Source: a virus
Virus record (IMG/VR): IMGVR_UViG_3300036945_000458
Location: 1-64,000 of that record
Length of the DNA: 64,000 nt
Strand: one strand, 5' to 3'
Shown: positions 21,201 through 28,299 of the stretch, in pieces
Layout of the letters: each line of letters opens with the position of its first letter
Numbering within the stretch: position 1 is the stretch's first letter
The notes under the pieces: generated by a model
The model's input: the letters and a program-made list of their open reading frames with translations, nothing else
What the model was told of the DNA's origin: nothing
Databases searched by the model: none
Program-made: the position numbers and the translations under genes

Positions 21201-22720
21201 AACTACCTGGAACAGAAGAACAAATTGACCTTACAACAGGACAAACACTTGTTAAGGCTGCATTCAGAGCAAGAAAGAATGCTGGTGACTTGTCACTAAG
21301 AGATATGTTTGGATATCAAAAAGTAAAATATCCTGATGGAACGCCATTGGTTACAGGTAAAGGTGAATATGTTTACAAAATCATAAACCTTTATGGTGAT
21401 GGTGCATTGTTCTCTGAATACAAGTTGGACTACACACCTTCTGAGATTGACAATGGTACAATGAAAGTTAAACAGGAATTGAATGACATAGATATCATTG
21501 AGTACTATGGTGGTAGAGTAGTTGCTGCTCCTACAATTCAAACATTCAGTTCAGAAACTGAACAGCTGTACAGTCAAATGGGTAACATAACTCAATCTGA
21601 AAATGTAGTGTTACCAGGAGTAGGTAATTTAGCTGATGTTACATATGAAGGTAAGAACTTCTGGAGTGAAATAGTGCCTGAAGCAAGAAACTGGTATGAA
21701 AATCCTAGCAATCCTATCATCATTGCATATAGAGGAAATCGTAAAAAATCATTCCTTGAAAACTATAAAAGTAATACTATTGGAAATCCATTTGATTGGC
21801 AAAAAGAATATGGAACAAGAGACCAACAAGGTGTTATATCTACTAAGAAGTTCATCGAGTGGTTGATTACAGGCAATAACTTTGGAGAAGAGAATGCTAC
21901 AGAAGCATACAGACAAGCATTGGTTAATGATTTCAAATCAGGTAAATGGAAAAATAATGTAATCCTATACTACCAAGAGAAAAATTATGCAACTCATGCT
22001 ACAGCTTTAGATTATTTGATAAACAAATATAATTGGAATAGTAGTGAGCAATCTGCAGAAGAAGAAATTACACCTGAAGAAAATTTACAGTTTGAAATAA
22101 ATAATCTTATTCAACGAATAGCTGAACTACAAGAAGTACAGAAAGAACTTAATACTAATAATCTAGAAACAATTGTATTAAACAATCTGCCTCTAATAAC
22201 TCCAGACTCTGCTAGAAAAGAAACTGGTATGAAAACTGGAACTAAAGCAGATATCAAATACACATTATTGAGTGGTAGTGGAGTTACTGTTGATCGAGCT
22301 GCTCACAATATATGGCAAAACAATTTTGGAATTGATTCTAACGTCACCACGCAAGACATAAGAGATATTATTATTGATATACTATCTTCAGGAAGTAAAG
22401 CTAACTACGCTGCTGAAATCAATACATCTAGTGAAGTGCGTCAATTAAAACAAGACTTGAGAGATTTACAAGATGAACTCTCTTCAATGAAAAAAGCTAA
22501 ACGTGCTGAGAAAGCAACGAAGCCTGCTTCAAAACAATTGAATTTATTTGCAGAAACATTTGATGACATAAAAGATTTTGATCCTAAAAGAAAAGAAGAA
22601 ATTTTAACTAACTTTGCTGATAAACATAAAATGACTATTGCACAAGCTAAAGAATATATTAACAATGGACTTGCTGTAAATAGAGAAGAAGTAATCAACA
22701 AACTTAAAGACTGTTACTAA
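9266..22720 (+). CDS. Giant virion RNA polymerase polyprotein with embedded metallopeptidase motif
   Basis: A 4484-residue protein, the largest in the window. Residues 3209-3213 are DFDID, preceded by KGFLPAYMG and IVPSE and followed by KLNMYL. This is the metal-binding loop of the two-barrel RNA polymerase found in crAss-like virions; the polymerase core probably spans about 2000-4130. The N-terminal 500 residues hold several hydrophobic, possibly membrane-active stretches (about 105-135, 193-235, 486-505). A Pro/Ala linker lies at about 1473-1495 and a Lys/Glu coiled region near 1580-1640. HELFH at 1831-1835, with a later ERYADDF, looks like a gluzincin site. A C-terminal unit near 4150-4260 (YRGN, then GNPFDW) is unassigned. 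In crAss-like phages the homologue is injected and transcribes early genes. The length is far above the roughly 2200 residues of the studied polymerase, so this is a fusion with other polyvalent domains. The polymerase call is strong; the other domains are motif-level. Confidence 0.85.
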   Translation: MPIFNDELLSGGVNRDTEIVTGPLGSPVTRQLNTNLGGYTPRQAGTGLSLAELAKMRTGNTSDFDSPFQMVPKSELLENKRYALYERDKDLENIYGLQQGWGAQLGNGFVKMAATAVGTFAQSFATIPNTIASIQGGMKELSGGEDGYEGAIDNWLKNIEDIFPNYYTRQEQESPFLAAIPGFSGSANFWGDKIVKNIGFTVGAIGGAVAQDAIVGLATGGIGEIPLIASQIGKASLWLNKIFAGTNKVDRVLDLARAAGKSESQLLTIQKLGQAAAAVKVTNGARYALGLYGSSRTEAAVEARDGFRQVKDELLRQYKVQNFGADPTPAELEEIENTATDAMNTRFGINMALLTVSNAIQFDNLFKSFTVASKSGIQGSITKEIEQAGKIGLKEGSLDVFEQKAATGLAGRVWETVRPKMANIFTEGVYEEGGQFAAERGTYDYYTRKYRDPSKGKNVETWNSLNEVISSTTKGLSDQFNTTQGIENMLVGGISAMITGGIMGKIDQVKGRGKEARLQHAINSLNQYGLTGILDQKYTDTLNAVNIAKEMDEAAKSDNIFKYKNLKHDMFFGFVKSRVSTGMHDVTIEQLNMLKDLSKEEFEKTFGMDFSTSNRETVAAYVDKMISSANNIHDTITALDATFQNPFKNVVNPETPEDVVSAQNFKTFNDWKTDLAYYASVAPDINDRLNSINQDVITINPLLNNDILATLTRSDTLLDLSKQYEEQADQLSKTITDFTTPEDKRRIKNQVKELRTLSEKINLAKNNQNLDLKLFNQLLNFELNGRDSKKDAIIPNEKSLELFKFGVDINRNNILKEEVSDIYDKLSDKEGFEKYFAQAQDIANQAVPEPETIDTEAEEVTDPVYDFKNSKGVAESPEIGREYELPSVKSAKVRKMGEDRFKVTAPNGDVTFYPTREKAKEVADEMNMDLADLTKVKVIATNPDGTVKVEDLAGNIQNISPAQLAGYERLQSDQEKLTKDKEQLDEEQKKIELDSPEVATGDPTTEVINTQEVTVTLEPIEESYLKDESIYFISGTSPSENESNSENAAIHIRNSREFLNNAKNFKNRDNLRAIMVTAKQLEALNLNGVAQISYGVPLDTPLSDIQDIFDVDKGLVLQLFVDQDEQTGELHVVNKNGERIGKLGDEGINVADAIFQTMPTTELYYTYTDPKTGQRVPRFRENQRATFERRAKAWEAKRRELFNAPGKSYKIFSFTISRGLPFTARDNNGQFKRSVVGGVLIPEEVIPKIETLIQFSKEGTVSHQGRLISFPTGRPVLQYGDTLEFLNNTKFGRTKAIVIYEIIKAMADDIKAKSDANQKVTINPVFTNFLQNLLYWKKGGATQNQIYVDTIGMNISLGGVNYPITQIADYAKQIVDQLTDTYHNVNGNTLKFNFHKPFIEYYIEDNQIKNRQWTNYQEYLLGSKTPDGKSRNEETTPLVTNTLPPTSSVPYTHKQKYATMNDLDLPIQNIPETEAPAPPVAPTPAAPAAATTSTKIGEYEMNGQTPNTFPFASGPVEFTGTVDAQGNIAVDVKSNDTIKNAAENAATLATIDNVLQQTGKFNAEDSAEERVATFVADKLIVELVNLQKAEAAKAEQQKPEEKKEEVSDIEAKKADIEKRKREELAKLSEPRPVTLKEEDLPEDMPEKGRHAVYRLLLDFAASIYRVDPISEEALLNDEGYYWLQKLGGNSYQFIGKPRMAYKKLLEEKEQIDSSLYKRDKEEIIAKYNAELAALEGKEVQPPINDKPLDTDEIESIDDPYMRVANGDLKKGVMDSNDVEILKAWQAENLQGIPLEILENLVNTFDNEKAFGVFEDGVAKFYKAGPRSAPYHELFHAIWRNFLTPEQREALTQEFRNKSGKFTDRASGKKINYADATDEQVEERYADDFGEFKAGKLPARTLTERVLKFFRNIIEFVKKFVGKPSLKKDLFKAINEGKFKDYKLPENVKEQAPAYMRIPGLTESQVYEIVEDMKVHTSGYIFGKDKKALYNIKEITGQQIYDRLVDVYKQKKIYDQLGEERFNQLFIRLTESFRPMRININAEEVASINDENSSSTLYAPEPFSVDSKKNAPFAIKFIASTLPQTIPMNQENSSMLEMPKRLETAKLKSFKLVPFSKVYATLMNKLSNTSNVKLLEKRLLELAKAESEYVRFYKNIGGDIENGYIPFENFKDEDWKLFIEFYQTFTKQKPEALVQYVMEDEVFTAPANQFTASKEVERTWFDTMKTISKDRKSLIKLDNKIYKVDVNAFPTSVPKTAEEMIAFLETLGVDFPIQEYKKLKLTKLSTDKKSDRDRFSDAVSGIYTYLKKTPDIATIKGKTLGINNQLSILSGLYVKVTNPITENTHYGVEGNKLQDYTESNAPSVFENEFNESANLEQLKKLRPELNDVFSENSVVLKSGGEFYNKDGEKIKSFKVSYIEGEKNTNTDKGTVTTNLSLGRRFTQELNQNLNGRYYILIPAESATEWEINLGNHVSFSDLKSNKGWTQVYKIFDGYLSDEIGLALDADNREKLKSVGNKAKELRFMKDILPDIIVKNLHSMLASDTVPRADIDQYVKDNADAIHQSVKAFILSTVEDTKGELINNNQIRRRESGYIYRNLDNTFINRENETSADKLNKSDLTEEDLNNVLTFANVNYIINNIELHKILFGDPYQFAVKNGKLDETKRIKSFLSPRRITFDTPEYNTFLNTKEYSRAGEIELEAPNAEKGTFGDLGYHLHKPYANTVTLQDVDIVGSVALMEGVSQELKDAFSRTNEADAASIIKDLTYREVKLKNRQWSNEAEEWHQWQMAWTRQNHPEYKYTNEALRKQDEKLVESPEPKYTLDVLKPIVTGNKYNKNYFNQVLDKFSQMPMYYSMVKGTNLEKLYTKMWKEDTDYVIMQSGRKEGIEEMHPLYVDGQFNDAAFNNNIQVPWKAYGIQVENAYEGVKSQTRGSQMIKIISMDMFDAGEEVMPGAKQEYDRYNRILDAVHQNAYNTLISELGLEDLGTSFRLVNNDSIARTLQAELFKRELSENAKDTLKRDANGEFVIPFEASPMYKKIKDVLYSMIEKSLLSPKMSGSSHVQAPVTLWENAKKGRELVLARRDDKGKLISYSKISREEFEKLSEEKKKDVKLTSGALKFYENEDGKRHCEVLIPAWFKDKLKGKFKSDKELMTYLNNHPDGKKILSGIGFRIPTQATSSIDVFVVKGFLPAYMGTTVIVPSEITTKSGSDFDIDKLNMYLKSIYIDAKGDIQLVSYKGSEEATKEFYSKVYDDTIKAEIEKIRKSDNYREDLYKILDTLETNSLLSKEQKKFYDTHETVINEIISQADDLDMIPSEYILKQITNQAQKEVKATEKLLDSTFKEKFVNDMYKKSLENELYDSMEKLLTLPQNFLRLISPVTDGGLSKVADEMDALVGYDESKIKNRLLSRTYMTTLRHQYLIAKKWVGIAATNITGNSNAQKSKVIIDLDRVYNRLNYQDQQVLYNDKILLPHNTVDVDGKSYATISKIKVANSDKYISDRLSGYATSFVDVANNPFIMKIVKSNLIVSTFMFLERIGAGEHTIFFLNQPIIAEYLKYLDNIDSKSLFSRGNIDNFTTSFFMDKNVSSEIKPIQGNEFYDLDNLKQNIKDYYATDGKSLTPEKAREQNLIFDEFLKYAKMAEHLFDFSQATNYDTSRFRSGESFRRKRLRTQIAREKNIFTSVDNLFKSTFLGKQKDLVEKSMQSMGAIFKLEEDRFSIITDSVLRPFQENKYLSNDDFDTIASKVKASFLDYIVQVKLGMNTPALLTGENSVASQLLKAREANKDVKILHDLEPTLSDRIDGAKSIRLRANLKEASDENLFIEMMRELKEINPTLFNNIIKVARLQGSYQSAISINNVMPVDDFAEDIKGIFNTLVASDDIRAFKNGWFQRNNWKDDAIFPELKNTKFAFPVDNAGAIVDEPIGEDPYGNLIYQYTSNLFPYIPSLGVDASNRGILLLHSKYDTFNGANEDYLKVPRVVQLPGTEEQIDLTTGQTLVKAAFRARKNAGDLSLRDMFGYQKVKYPDGTPLVTGKGEYVYKIINLYGDGALFSEYKLDYTPSEIDNGTMKVKQELNDIDIIEYYGGRVVAAPTIQTFSSETEQLYSQMGNITQSENVVLPGVGNLADVTYEGKNFWSEIVPEARNWYENPSNPIIIAYRGNRKKSFLENYKSNTIGNPFDWQKEYGTRDQQGVISTKKFIEWLITGNNFGEENATEAYRQALVNDFKSGKWKNNVILYYQEKNYATHATALDYLINKYNWNSSEQSAEEEITPEENLQFEINNLIQRIAELQEVQKELNTNNLETIVLNNLPLITPDSARKETGMKTGTKADIKYTLLSGSGVTVDRAAHNIWQNNFGIDSNVTTQDIRDIIIDILSSGSKANYAAEINTSSEVRQLKQDLRDLQDELSSMKKAKRAEKATKPASKQLNLFAETFDDIKDFDPKRKEEILTNFADKHKMTIAQAKEYINNGLAVNREEVINKLKDCY

Positions 22721-25700
22721 TGGCTTGTATAAATCCAAATGATCCAGCATACCAAGAAATCTTGGCTAGAGTAGGTAATCCTATTCTAGCTGAGATTGAA
22801 TTTGATAAACAACAACAGATTAAGTCAGGTGTAGAGAAACTGTTTGAGTCTAATCCTGAATTAGCTAATCAAGTATATGATGCTTCAGGGTTTCAAGTTA
22901 ATGCAATAGAATCAAATATAGAAAATGCAACAATAGGAATAACCTCACAACAAAAAGAACAAGCTATACAACAATACTCTCAATACTTAAACTCTATATT
23001 TCCAGATAGTAAAGTGAAGGATATTGTTTATCATACAACATTTAAAGAATTTAAAGGGGATAAATTTAATAAACCATCTGAAGAATCTTTAACTAAAGGG
23101 GCAGATGATGGTATTTATTTTAGTAAAAATCCAAATTATTACACTAGTGAAGGAAATAAAATTGCAAGTATTTTAGAGTTAAAAAACCCAATGAAATATA
23201 GTCATGGAGTTTTTATGAACGCTATAGATGCTTCTGGTTATAGACAAGTAGAAGGTTCTGATGGTTTTATTACATATTTAAAAGAATATGGAGCTGATAT
23301 AAATGCTGTTAAACCTCAATTTCCAGATATTGACCCTAATGATTTTTCCAAAGAAGAATTGGAAGAAATAGAAAATAATTATGAAAAAGAATTAAATGCT
23401 TGGAAAGATTTAGTAAATAAAGAGGAATTAGTATTTGCAACAGTATTTGAACCAGAACAAATTCATATATTAGGAACTCAGAAAGACATGAATGACTTTA
23501 AAGATTTCCTAAATGATGAACAACCTCTATACCAATTATCTGATTCAAAAACAATAAGCTCTCAAGCTTCTCCTAAAACTATTGCTATTGTAAAAGACTT
23601 CCTAACACGTATTGGTGTTGATTTTGGATCAGTAAAAGAAATAGTTGTCAATGGTCAGAAGATAGATGCTAATGGTGTTGCTAGAATCACACAGGCATTA
23701 GTTCAAGTGTTGGAGGGTAAAGAAGCTACAGCACTTCCTGAAGAAGCTATGCACTTTGCTGTTGAGATTATTCAACAGACAAACCCTAAACTCTTCAATC
23801 AGTTATTAAAAGAGATAAACAGTTACTCTGTATATAACGAAGTGTTAGCAGAGTATAGCAAGAACAAATACTACCAAACAAAAGATGGTAAACCAGACAT
23901 ATTAAAACTAAAGAAAGAAGCTATAGGTAAAGTGTTAGCTGAAACAATAATCAATCAATCTGAAGGATTTACAGAAAGACCTGAGTTGTTAGCTAAAGTA
24001 CAAACATGGTGGCAGAAAATTCTTGACATAATATCAAACCTATTTGCAAAAAGTGGATTTGATAGATTTGCTATGGACATCCTATCAGGAAAAGAGATAG
24101 GAACTGTCAATGATTTAGTGAAAACAAAGTCAGAAGAAATATATCTTCAACAAGATCCTCAGCAAAAAGTAATAGATGATTTAAAATCTACATCTGCTAA
24201 GATTGAAAAAAGAGATGAAGTTTATTACATAGATGACAAAAAGATTAACAGAAGGGTTACAGAACTTGTAGATGATTGGTATCGTAGAAGATATGGTGAC
24301 AACAGTTTACTTAAGACTGAGTATCAACAAGCAGTGGATGATCTTAAAGCTGAGAAAGGAACAGCAGGGCACAATGACCTTGAACATGCTGCAAAATTAT
24401 ATCTTAATGAAGATGGCTCACTAAAAACTAAAGATGAGATGGATGCTGCAGAAATTGATGACGTATATCAATCTCTTATTGATCCTACTGACCAATCAAT
24501 GTATCAGCTCCTTAGAACTAATATGAGACAACGATTGGAATCATTTCCATCAGGAACTAAGTTCTTACTTGAGCAAAAGATATATGATCCTAATAGAAGT
24601 ATTGCAGGTACTGTCGATTTCTTAGCAATTACTCCTGAAGGTAAAGTGAGTATCCTTGACTGGAAGTTTATGAATCTAAATACAGATGCATACACTGATG
24701 TTCCTTGGTATAAAGTTTTAGCATGGCAGTTACAGATGAATCAGTACAAATTGATTCTTCAAAATGCCTATGGTGTAAAGTCACAAGACTTTCAACAAAC
24801 AAGGATGATTCCTATTCAAGCAATCTACAGTGACCAGAATTCTAAAACAGGTGAGATACCAAAACTTCTTCGTATAAGAATAGGAGACGTAGATGTTAAA
24901 AACATTACAGATGACTTCTTACTTCCTGTAGCATTGAAAGATGAGAAAACAGGTAAGAGAAAGATAGATGAGTTGATAACAAAATTAAATGCTCTCTATG
25001 AAAACATTTCTGCTAAGTCAGTAACTGATGAAGAGAAGCTTGCTAAGAATGAGCAGTTGAACACTTTGTTTACAGCAATAAGACGTTTACAAATTCAACA
25101 AGATGTCACTCCATTGATCAGACAAGCTCAAGTTTTAATTGTATCTACTCAGTCCATAATTGATAAATACGAACAAAAGTATAAAGATAGAGATCCAAAA
25201 ACTTTTACAAATCAAGAGATTAATGATTTTAGTGGAGAGGTACAAGATTCTCTTTCTGCTATAGATGTTTATACAAAACTTTATTCTAACTTAAAAGAAA
25301 TCATACAAGACGATCCTGATTCTGCAGAATTATTAGAAGACCTTAGAAAGGTATCTGATAAAGCTATTGATTTTGAATCTGAACTTCAATACATTCTTAG
25401 GGAATTCACAGCAAATATCACAGCTAAAAAAGAAAATGTAAGTAACCTATTGTTACCTGAGAAGGTTATAAAAGGTATCACTAAACTATTCTCTACTACA
25501 TCTAAACTTCAAACTAAAGCAATACAATTCATTTATAAAAAAGCCAATAAGGCATTTGGTTATTCTGCACAAGACACTCTTACAGAGAATAAAAAACTTA
25601 TGGAGTTGAAGAAGAACTATGATGCATGGGCTAGATCAAAAGGACTATCTCTTAAGAATTATTTTAGCATGATTAAGAAAGCTGGTAGCAATGAGTTGAT

Positions 25701-28164
25701 TGACCAATTTGATCCAGAATTCTATACACTTCTCAAAGATAAAACTAAGAACAAAGACTATGAGTGGGTTAGAGAGAACATAGATATTCCTGAATACAAT
25801 GCGCATATTAGAGAAGAGCTTCAGAAAGAGATAGATAGACTTATAAATAAACCTAGAATTCTTACACAAGATGAGCAAGATGGTTTAGATCAATATCGTT
25901 CTTCAGGAAATGAGGTTACACTTCCTAGAGAAATACAATTAGAAATAAATACTGCTCGTGCATTATATAACACTTCTACAACAACTTCTCCAGGATGGTT
26001 ATTAACTAAGCAATTGACTAAGTTTCCTAAAAAAGATAAGTGGACAACTTCTGAATGGACTGAATTAAATAAACCAGAGAATGCTCCTGCTAAAGCATTC
26101 TATGATTATATTATAGAGAAAAATACAGAGTATGCTGATTTAAATTACATTGGTAAAGGAGATGTGAACACCTTTCTTCCATTTGTAAGAAAAAGTCTTG
26201 CAGAGAAATTTATAATTGGAGGAGACATTAGACTTGGAGAACAATTCTTCAGAAGTATTTCTGTTGATGAAGGTGATATAGGATATGGTGAATTAGACAA
26301 ACTAACTGGAAAACCTATCAACAAGATTCCTAAATACTTTACAAGAGAGTTAGATGGCGAAACTAGTGATGACCTTTTCAGAACTATGGCATTCTATAAC
26401 GAGTCTGCTATTAGATACAAATACTTAAAAGAGATTGAGAATCAAATTAGCGCAGTGCTAGCTGTAGAAAGAAATAAACAATCTATTGCTACATCAGTAT
26501 TTGGTAAATCTCGTATTGAGAATGGAGAGTTAATATACAATGATGAGAATAATGAAAACTCAAAACTTGCTGAAGCAATGATGAGAGCAATTATTTACAA
26601 TCAACGTTATTTAGAAAGTGATACATTTGATCAGCTTCTTGGTAAACTTGGAAAATGGGGAGAAACATTTAATTCAAAAATGGGAGTTAAAATTTTTCCA
26701 GAAAATCTTTCTGAGAGACAGATGAGTATCAACAAGGTGATTGATCAATTAAATAATATATTCCAACTTACAACACTAGGATTGAACGTATTGTCTGCAT
26801 CTTCCAACTTCTTTGGAGGTAATGCTCAGTCAATCATTAATGCTGGTATATACTTTACAAAAACAGATTACTTAGCTGCAGAAGGAATGATTTTTATGGA
26901 TAAGTTTTCTAGCCAAGATCAAAAGAAAATGATTGGGGCTCTAGAATACTTTCTTCCTCTTACAGAAAACTACAACAGAGAGATTGCAAAAAGTCTATCC
27001 TTAAACAAACTTAGTCAAGAGAACATTCAGGACTTCTTAATGATCTTAATGAGAAAGACAGACCTTAATGTTCAGACAGCAAACTTCTATGCGTATTTAA
27101 AAAATTCAATTGTTGTAGATGGTAGAGTTGAGAATGCAAGAGAATACCTTAGAGCTCAACCAAAATATGCAGACAAATACAGTCTAACAGCAGAAGAAAG
27201 AAAAACATTAGAAGAAGATTTTGAGAAAGATGTTAAGAAACTTGTTGATGAACAAGGGGTATTAACTCTTGGTAAAGTAGAGAACGATGAATTTATTATT
27301 CCTGGTGTTGATAGAAAAGATGATTCTGTATTGGAATTAAGAAGAAAAGTACAACAGCTTAGTAAAGATGCTCTTGGTAACTTATCAGAAGATGATCTTA
27401 GAATGATTAACATGACTGTTTATGGAAAGTCTTTCATGATCTTCAAGAACTGGATTCCTAGACTTGCTGAGGTGAGACTTGGTAATCTTCAATATGATTC
27501 AGCTAGCGATGCGTATGAGTGGGGTAGAGTTAGAACTGTATTTAGTATTATGTCCAAAGACATATTAGGTAGTATTGGTAATCTACGTAACTCTTTAGTT
27601 GCAAATGAAAAAGGTGTTGAGTTCTTGAGAAAGTTATACGAAGAAAAAGCTCAACAACATAAACAAGAAACAGGTGAAGATTTGAATATGACTGAAGCTC
27701 AGTTTATAGATCTTGTAAGAAAGAATGTTAGAAACCAAATGTATGACGTTGTATTCTATATAACATTATTTATTCTTGTTGCAGGAATCAAAGGGCTTCC
27801 AGATGATGAAGAGGATCCAATAGTTAAGAATCAATACAAATTTATTGTAAAAGCTGCTGATAAATTCAAAGATGAGATTGCATACTTCTATGATCCAACA
27901 AGTATCTCTACCTTGTTTTCAAAAGGATTATTTCCTTCATTAGGGCTAGTGGATAACTTTACAAAACTTTTCAAAAACTTTATGATAGAGAACTGGGCAC
28001 TTGCTACAGGGGATGAAGAAACAGTTAAGAAAAACCAAGTGATTAAATATTTAATGAAATCTTTTCCAATATCTAATCAAATGGTAGGATATTTGCCAAT
28101 GTTTTATCCAGAGCTTGCAAAAGACATGGGAATCAAAATGCAGAAAAACTATGGTATACGATAG
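22720..28164 (+). CDS. Polyvalent virion protein: ART-like + degenerate zincin + PD-(D/E)XK nuclease-like
   Basis: A 1814-residue protein whose ATG overlaps the stop of the giant polymerase gene (TAATG), implying translational coupling. Residues about 100-270 resemble the ADP-ribosyltransferase domain of phage polyvalent proteins (VYHTTF at 103-108, then DDGIYFSKNP, ending FEPEQIHILG). Residues 341-345 are EEAMH, a zincin-like motif with the first His replaced. Residues about 500-740 look like a RecB/Cas4-type PD-(D/E)XK nuclease (GHNDLEHA near 550, GTVDF with D633, ILDWK with D647 and K649). The rest is mainly charged helices, with one hydrophobic segment near 1675-1695. Such domain strings are typical of proteins injected with phage DNA to disarm the host. 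The nuclease and ART folds are good matches by eye; activity is unproven. The stop is TAG. Confidence 0.7.
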   Translation: MACINPNDPAYQEILARVGNPILAEIEFDKQQQIKSGVEKLFESNPELANQVYDASGFQVNAIESNIENATIGITSQQKEQAIQQYSQYLNSIFPDSKVKDIVYHTTFKEFKGDKFNKPSEESLTKGADDGIYFSKNPNYYTSEGNKIASILELKNPMKYSHGVFMNAIDASGYRQVEGSDGFITYLKEYGADINAVKPQFPDIDPNDFSKEELEEIENNYEKELNAWKDLVNKEELVFATVFEPEQIHILGTQKDMNDFKDFLNDEQPLYQLSDSKTISSQASPKTIAIVKDFLTRIGVDFGSVKEIVVNGQKIDANGVARITQALVQVLEGKEATALPEEAMHFAVEIIQQTNPKLFNQLLKEINSYSVYNEVLAEYSKNKYYQTKDGKPDILKLKKEAIGKVLAETIINQSEGFTERPELLAKVQTWWQKILDIISNLFAKSGFDRFAMDILSGKEIGTVNDLVKTKSEEIYLQQDPQQKVIDDLKSTSAKIEKRDEVYYIDDKKINRRVTELVDDWYRRRYGDNSLLKTEYQQAVDDLKAEKGTAGHNDLEHAAKLYLNEDGSLKTKDEMDAAEIDDVYQSLIDPTDQSMYQLLRTNMRQRLESFPSGTKFLLEQKIYDPNRSIAGTVDFLAITPEGKVSILDWKFMNLNTDAYTDVPWYKVLAWQLQMNQYKLILQNAYGVKSQDFQQTRMIPIQAIYSDQNSKTGEIPKLLRIRIGDVDVKNITDDFLLPVALKDEKTGKRKIDELITKLNALYENISAKSVTDEEKLAKNEQLNTLFTAIRRLQIQQDVTPLIRQAQVLIVSTQSIIDKYEQKYKDRDPKTFTNQEINDFSGEVQDSLSAIDVYTKLYSNLKEIIQDDPDSAELLEDLRKVSDKAIDFESELQYILREFTANITAKKENVSNLLLPEKVIKGITKLFSTTSKLQTKAIQFIYKKANKAFGYSAQDTLTENKKLMELKKNYDAWARSKGLSLKNYFSMIKKAGSNELIDQFDPEFYTLLKDKTKNKDYEWVRENIDIPEYNAHIREELQKEIDRLINKPRILTQDEQDGLDQYRSSGNEVTLPREIQLEINTARALYNTSTTTSPGWLLTKQLTKFPKKDKWTTSEWTELNKPENAPAKAFYDYIIEKNTEYADLNYIGKGDVNTFLPFVRKSLAEKFIIGGDIRLGEQFFRSISVDEGDIGYGELDKLTGKPINKIPKYFTRELDGETSDDLFRTMAFYNESAIRYKYLKEIENQISAVLAVERNKQSIATSVFGKSRIENGELIYNDENNENSKLAEAMMRAIIYNQRYLESDTFDQLLGKLGKWGETFNSKMGVKIFPENLSERQMSINKVIDQLNNIFQLTTLGLNVLSASSNFFGGNAQSIINAGIYFTKTDYLAAEGMIFMDKFSSQDQKKMIGALEYFLPLTENYNREIAKSLSLNKLSQENIQDFLMILMRKTDLNVQTANFYAYLKNSIVVDGRVENAREYLRAQPKYADKYSLTAEERKTLEEDFEKDVKKLVDEQGVLTLGKVENDEFIIPGVDRKDDSVLELRRKVQQLSKDALGNLSEDDLRMINMTVYGKSFMIFKNWIPRLAEVRLGNLQYDSASDAYEWGRVRTVFSIMSKDILGSIGNLRNSLVANEKGVEFLRKLYEEKAQQHKQETGEDLNMTEAQFIDLVRKNVRNQMYDVVFYITLFILVAGIKGLPDDEEDPIVKNQYKFIVKAADKFKDEIAYFYDPTSISTLFSKGLFPSLGLVDNFTKLFKNFMIENWALATGDEETVKKNQVIKYLMKSFPISNQMVGYLPMFYPELAKDMGIKMQKNYGIR

Positions 28165-28217
28165 CTATATTATAGCATTTATTTTATATTAAAATGTAGA
28201 ATAATACATATAAATTA

Positions 28218-28228
28218 TTACATTTGCT
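28218..28228 (+). promoter_or_regulatory. Promoter -7 element before lysis cassette
   Basis: TACATTTG at 28219-28226 matches the Bacteroidetes -7 consensus TAnnTTTG. It sits in the 135 bp gap before the lysis genes, inside the 11-mer TTACATTTGCT shared with the promoter before 6597. There is no good TTG at the -33 distance, so this may be weak or need an activator. The rest of the gap is AT-rich with no other clear signal. Confidence 0.5.
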
Positions 28229-28299
28229 TACTTCGAATTAATCGTTTTTATCAAGGGAGAGAGTGGAAAATTAGTTACAAACTATAACATCATTCTTAA

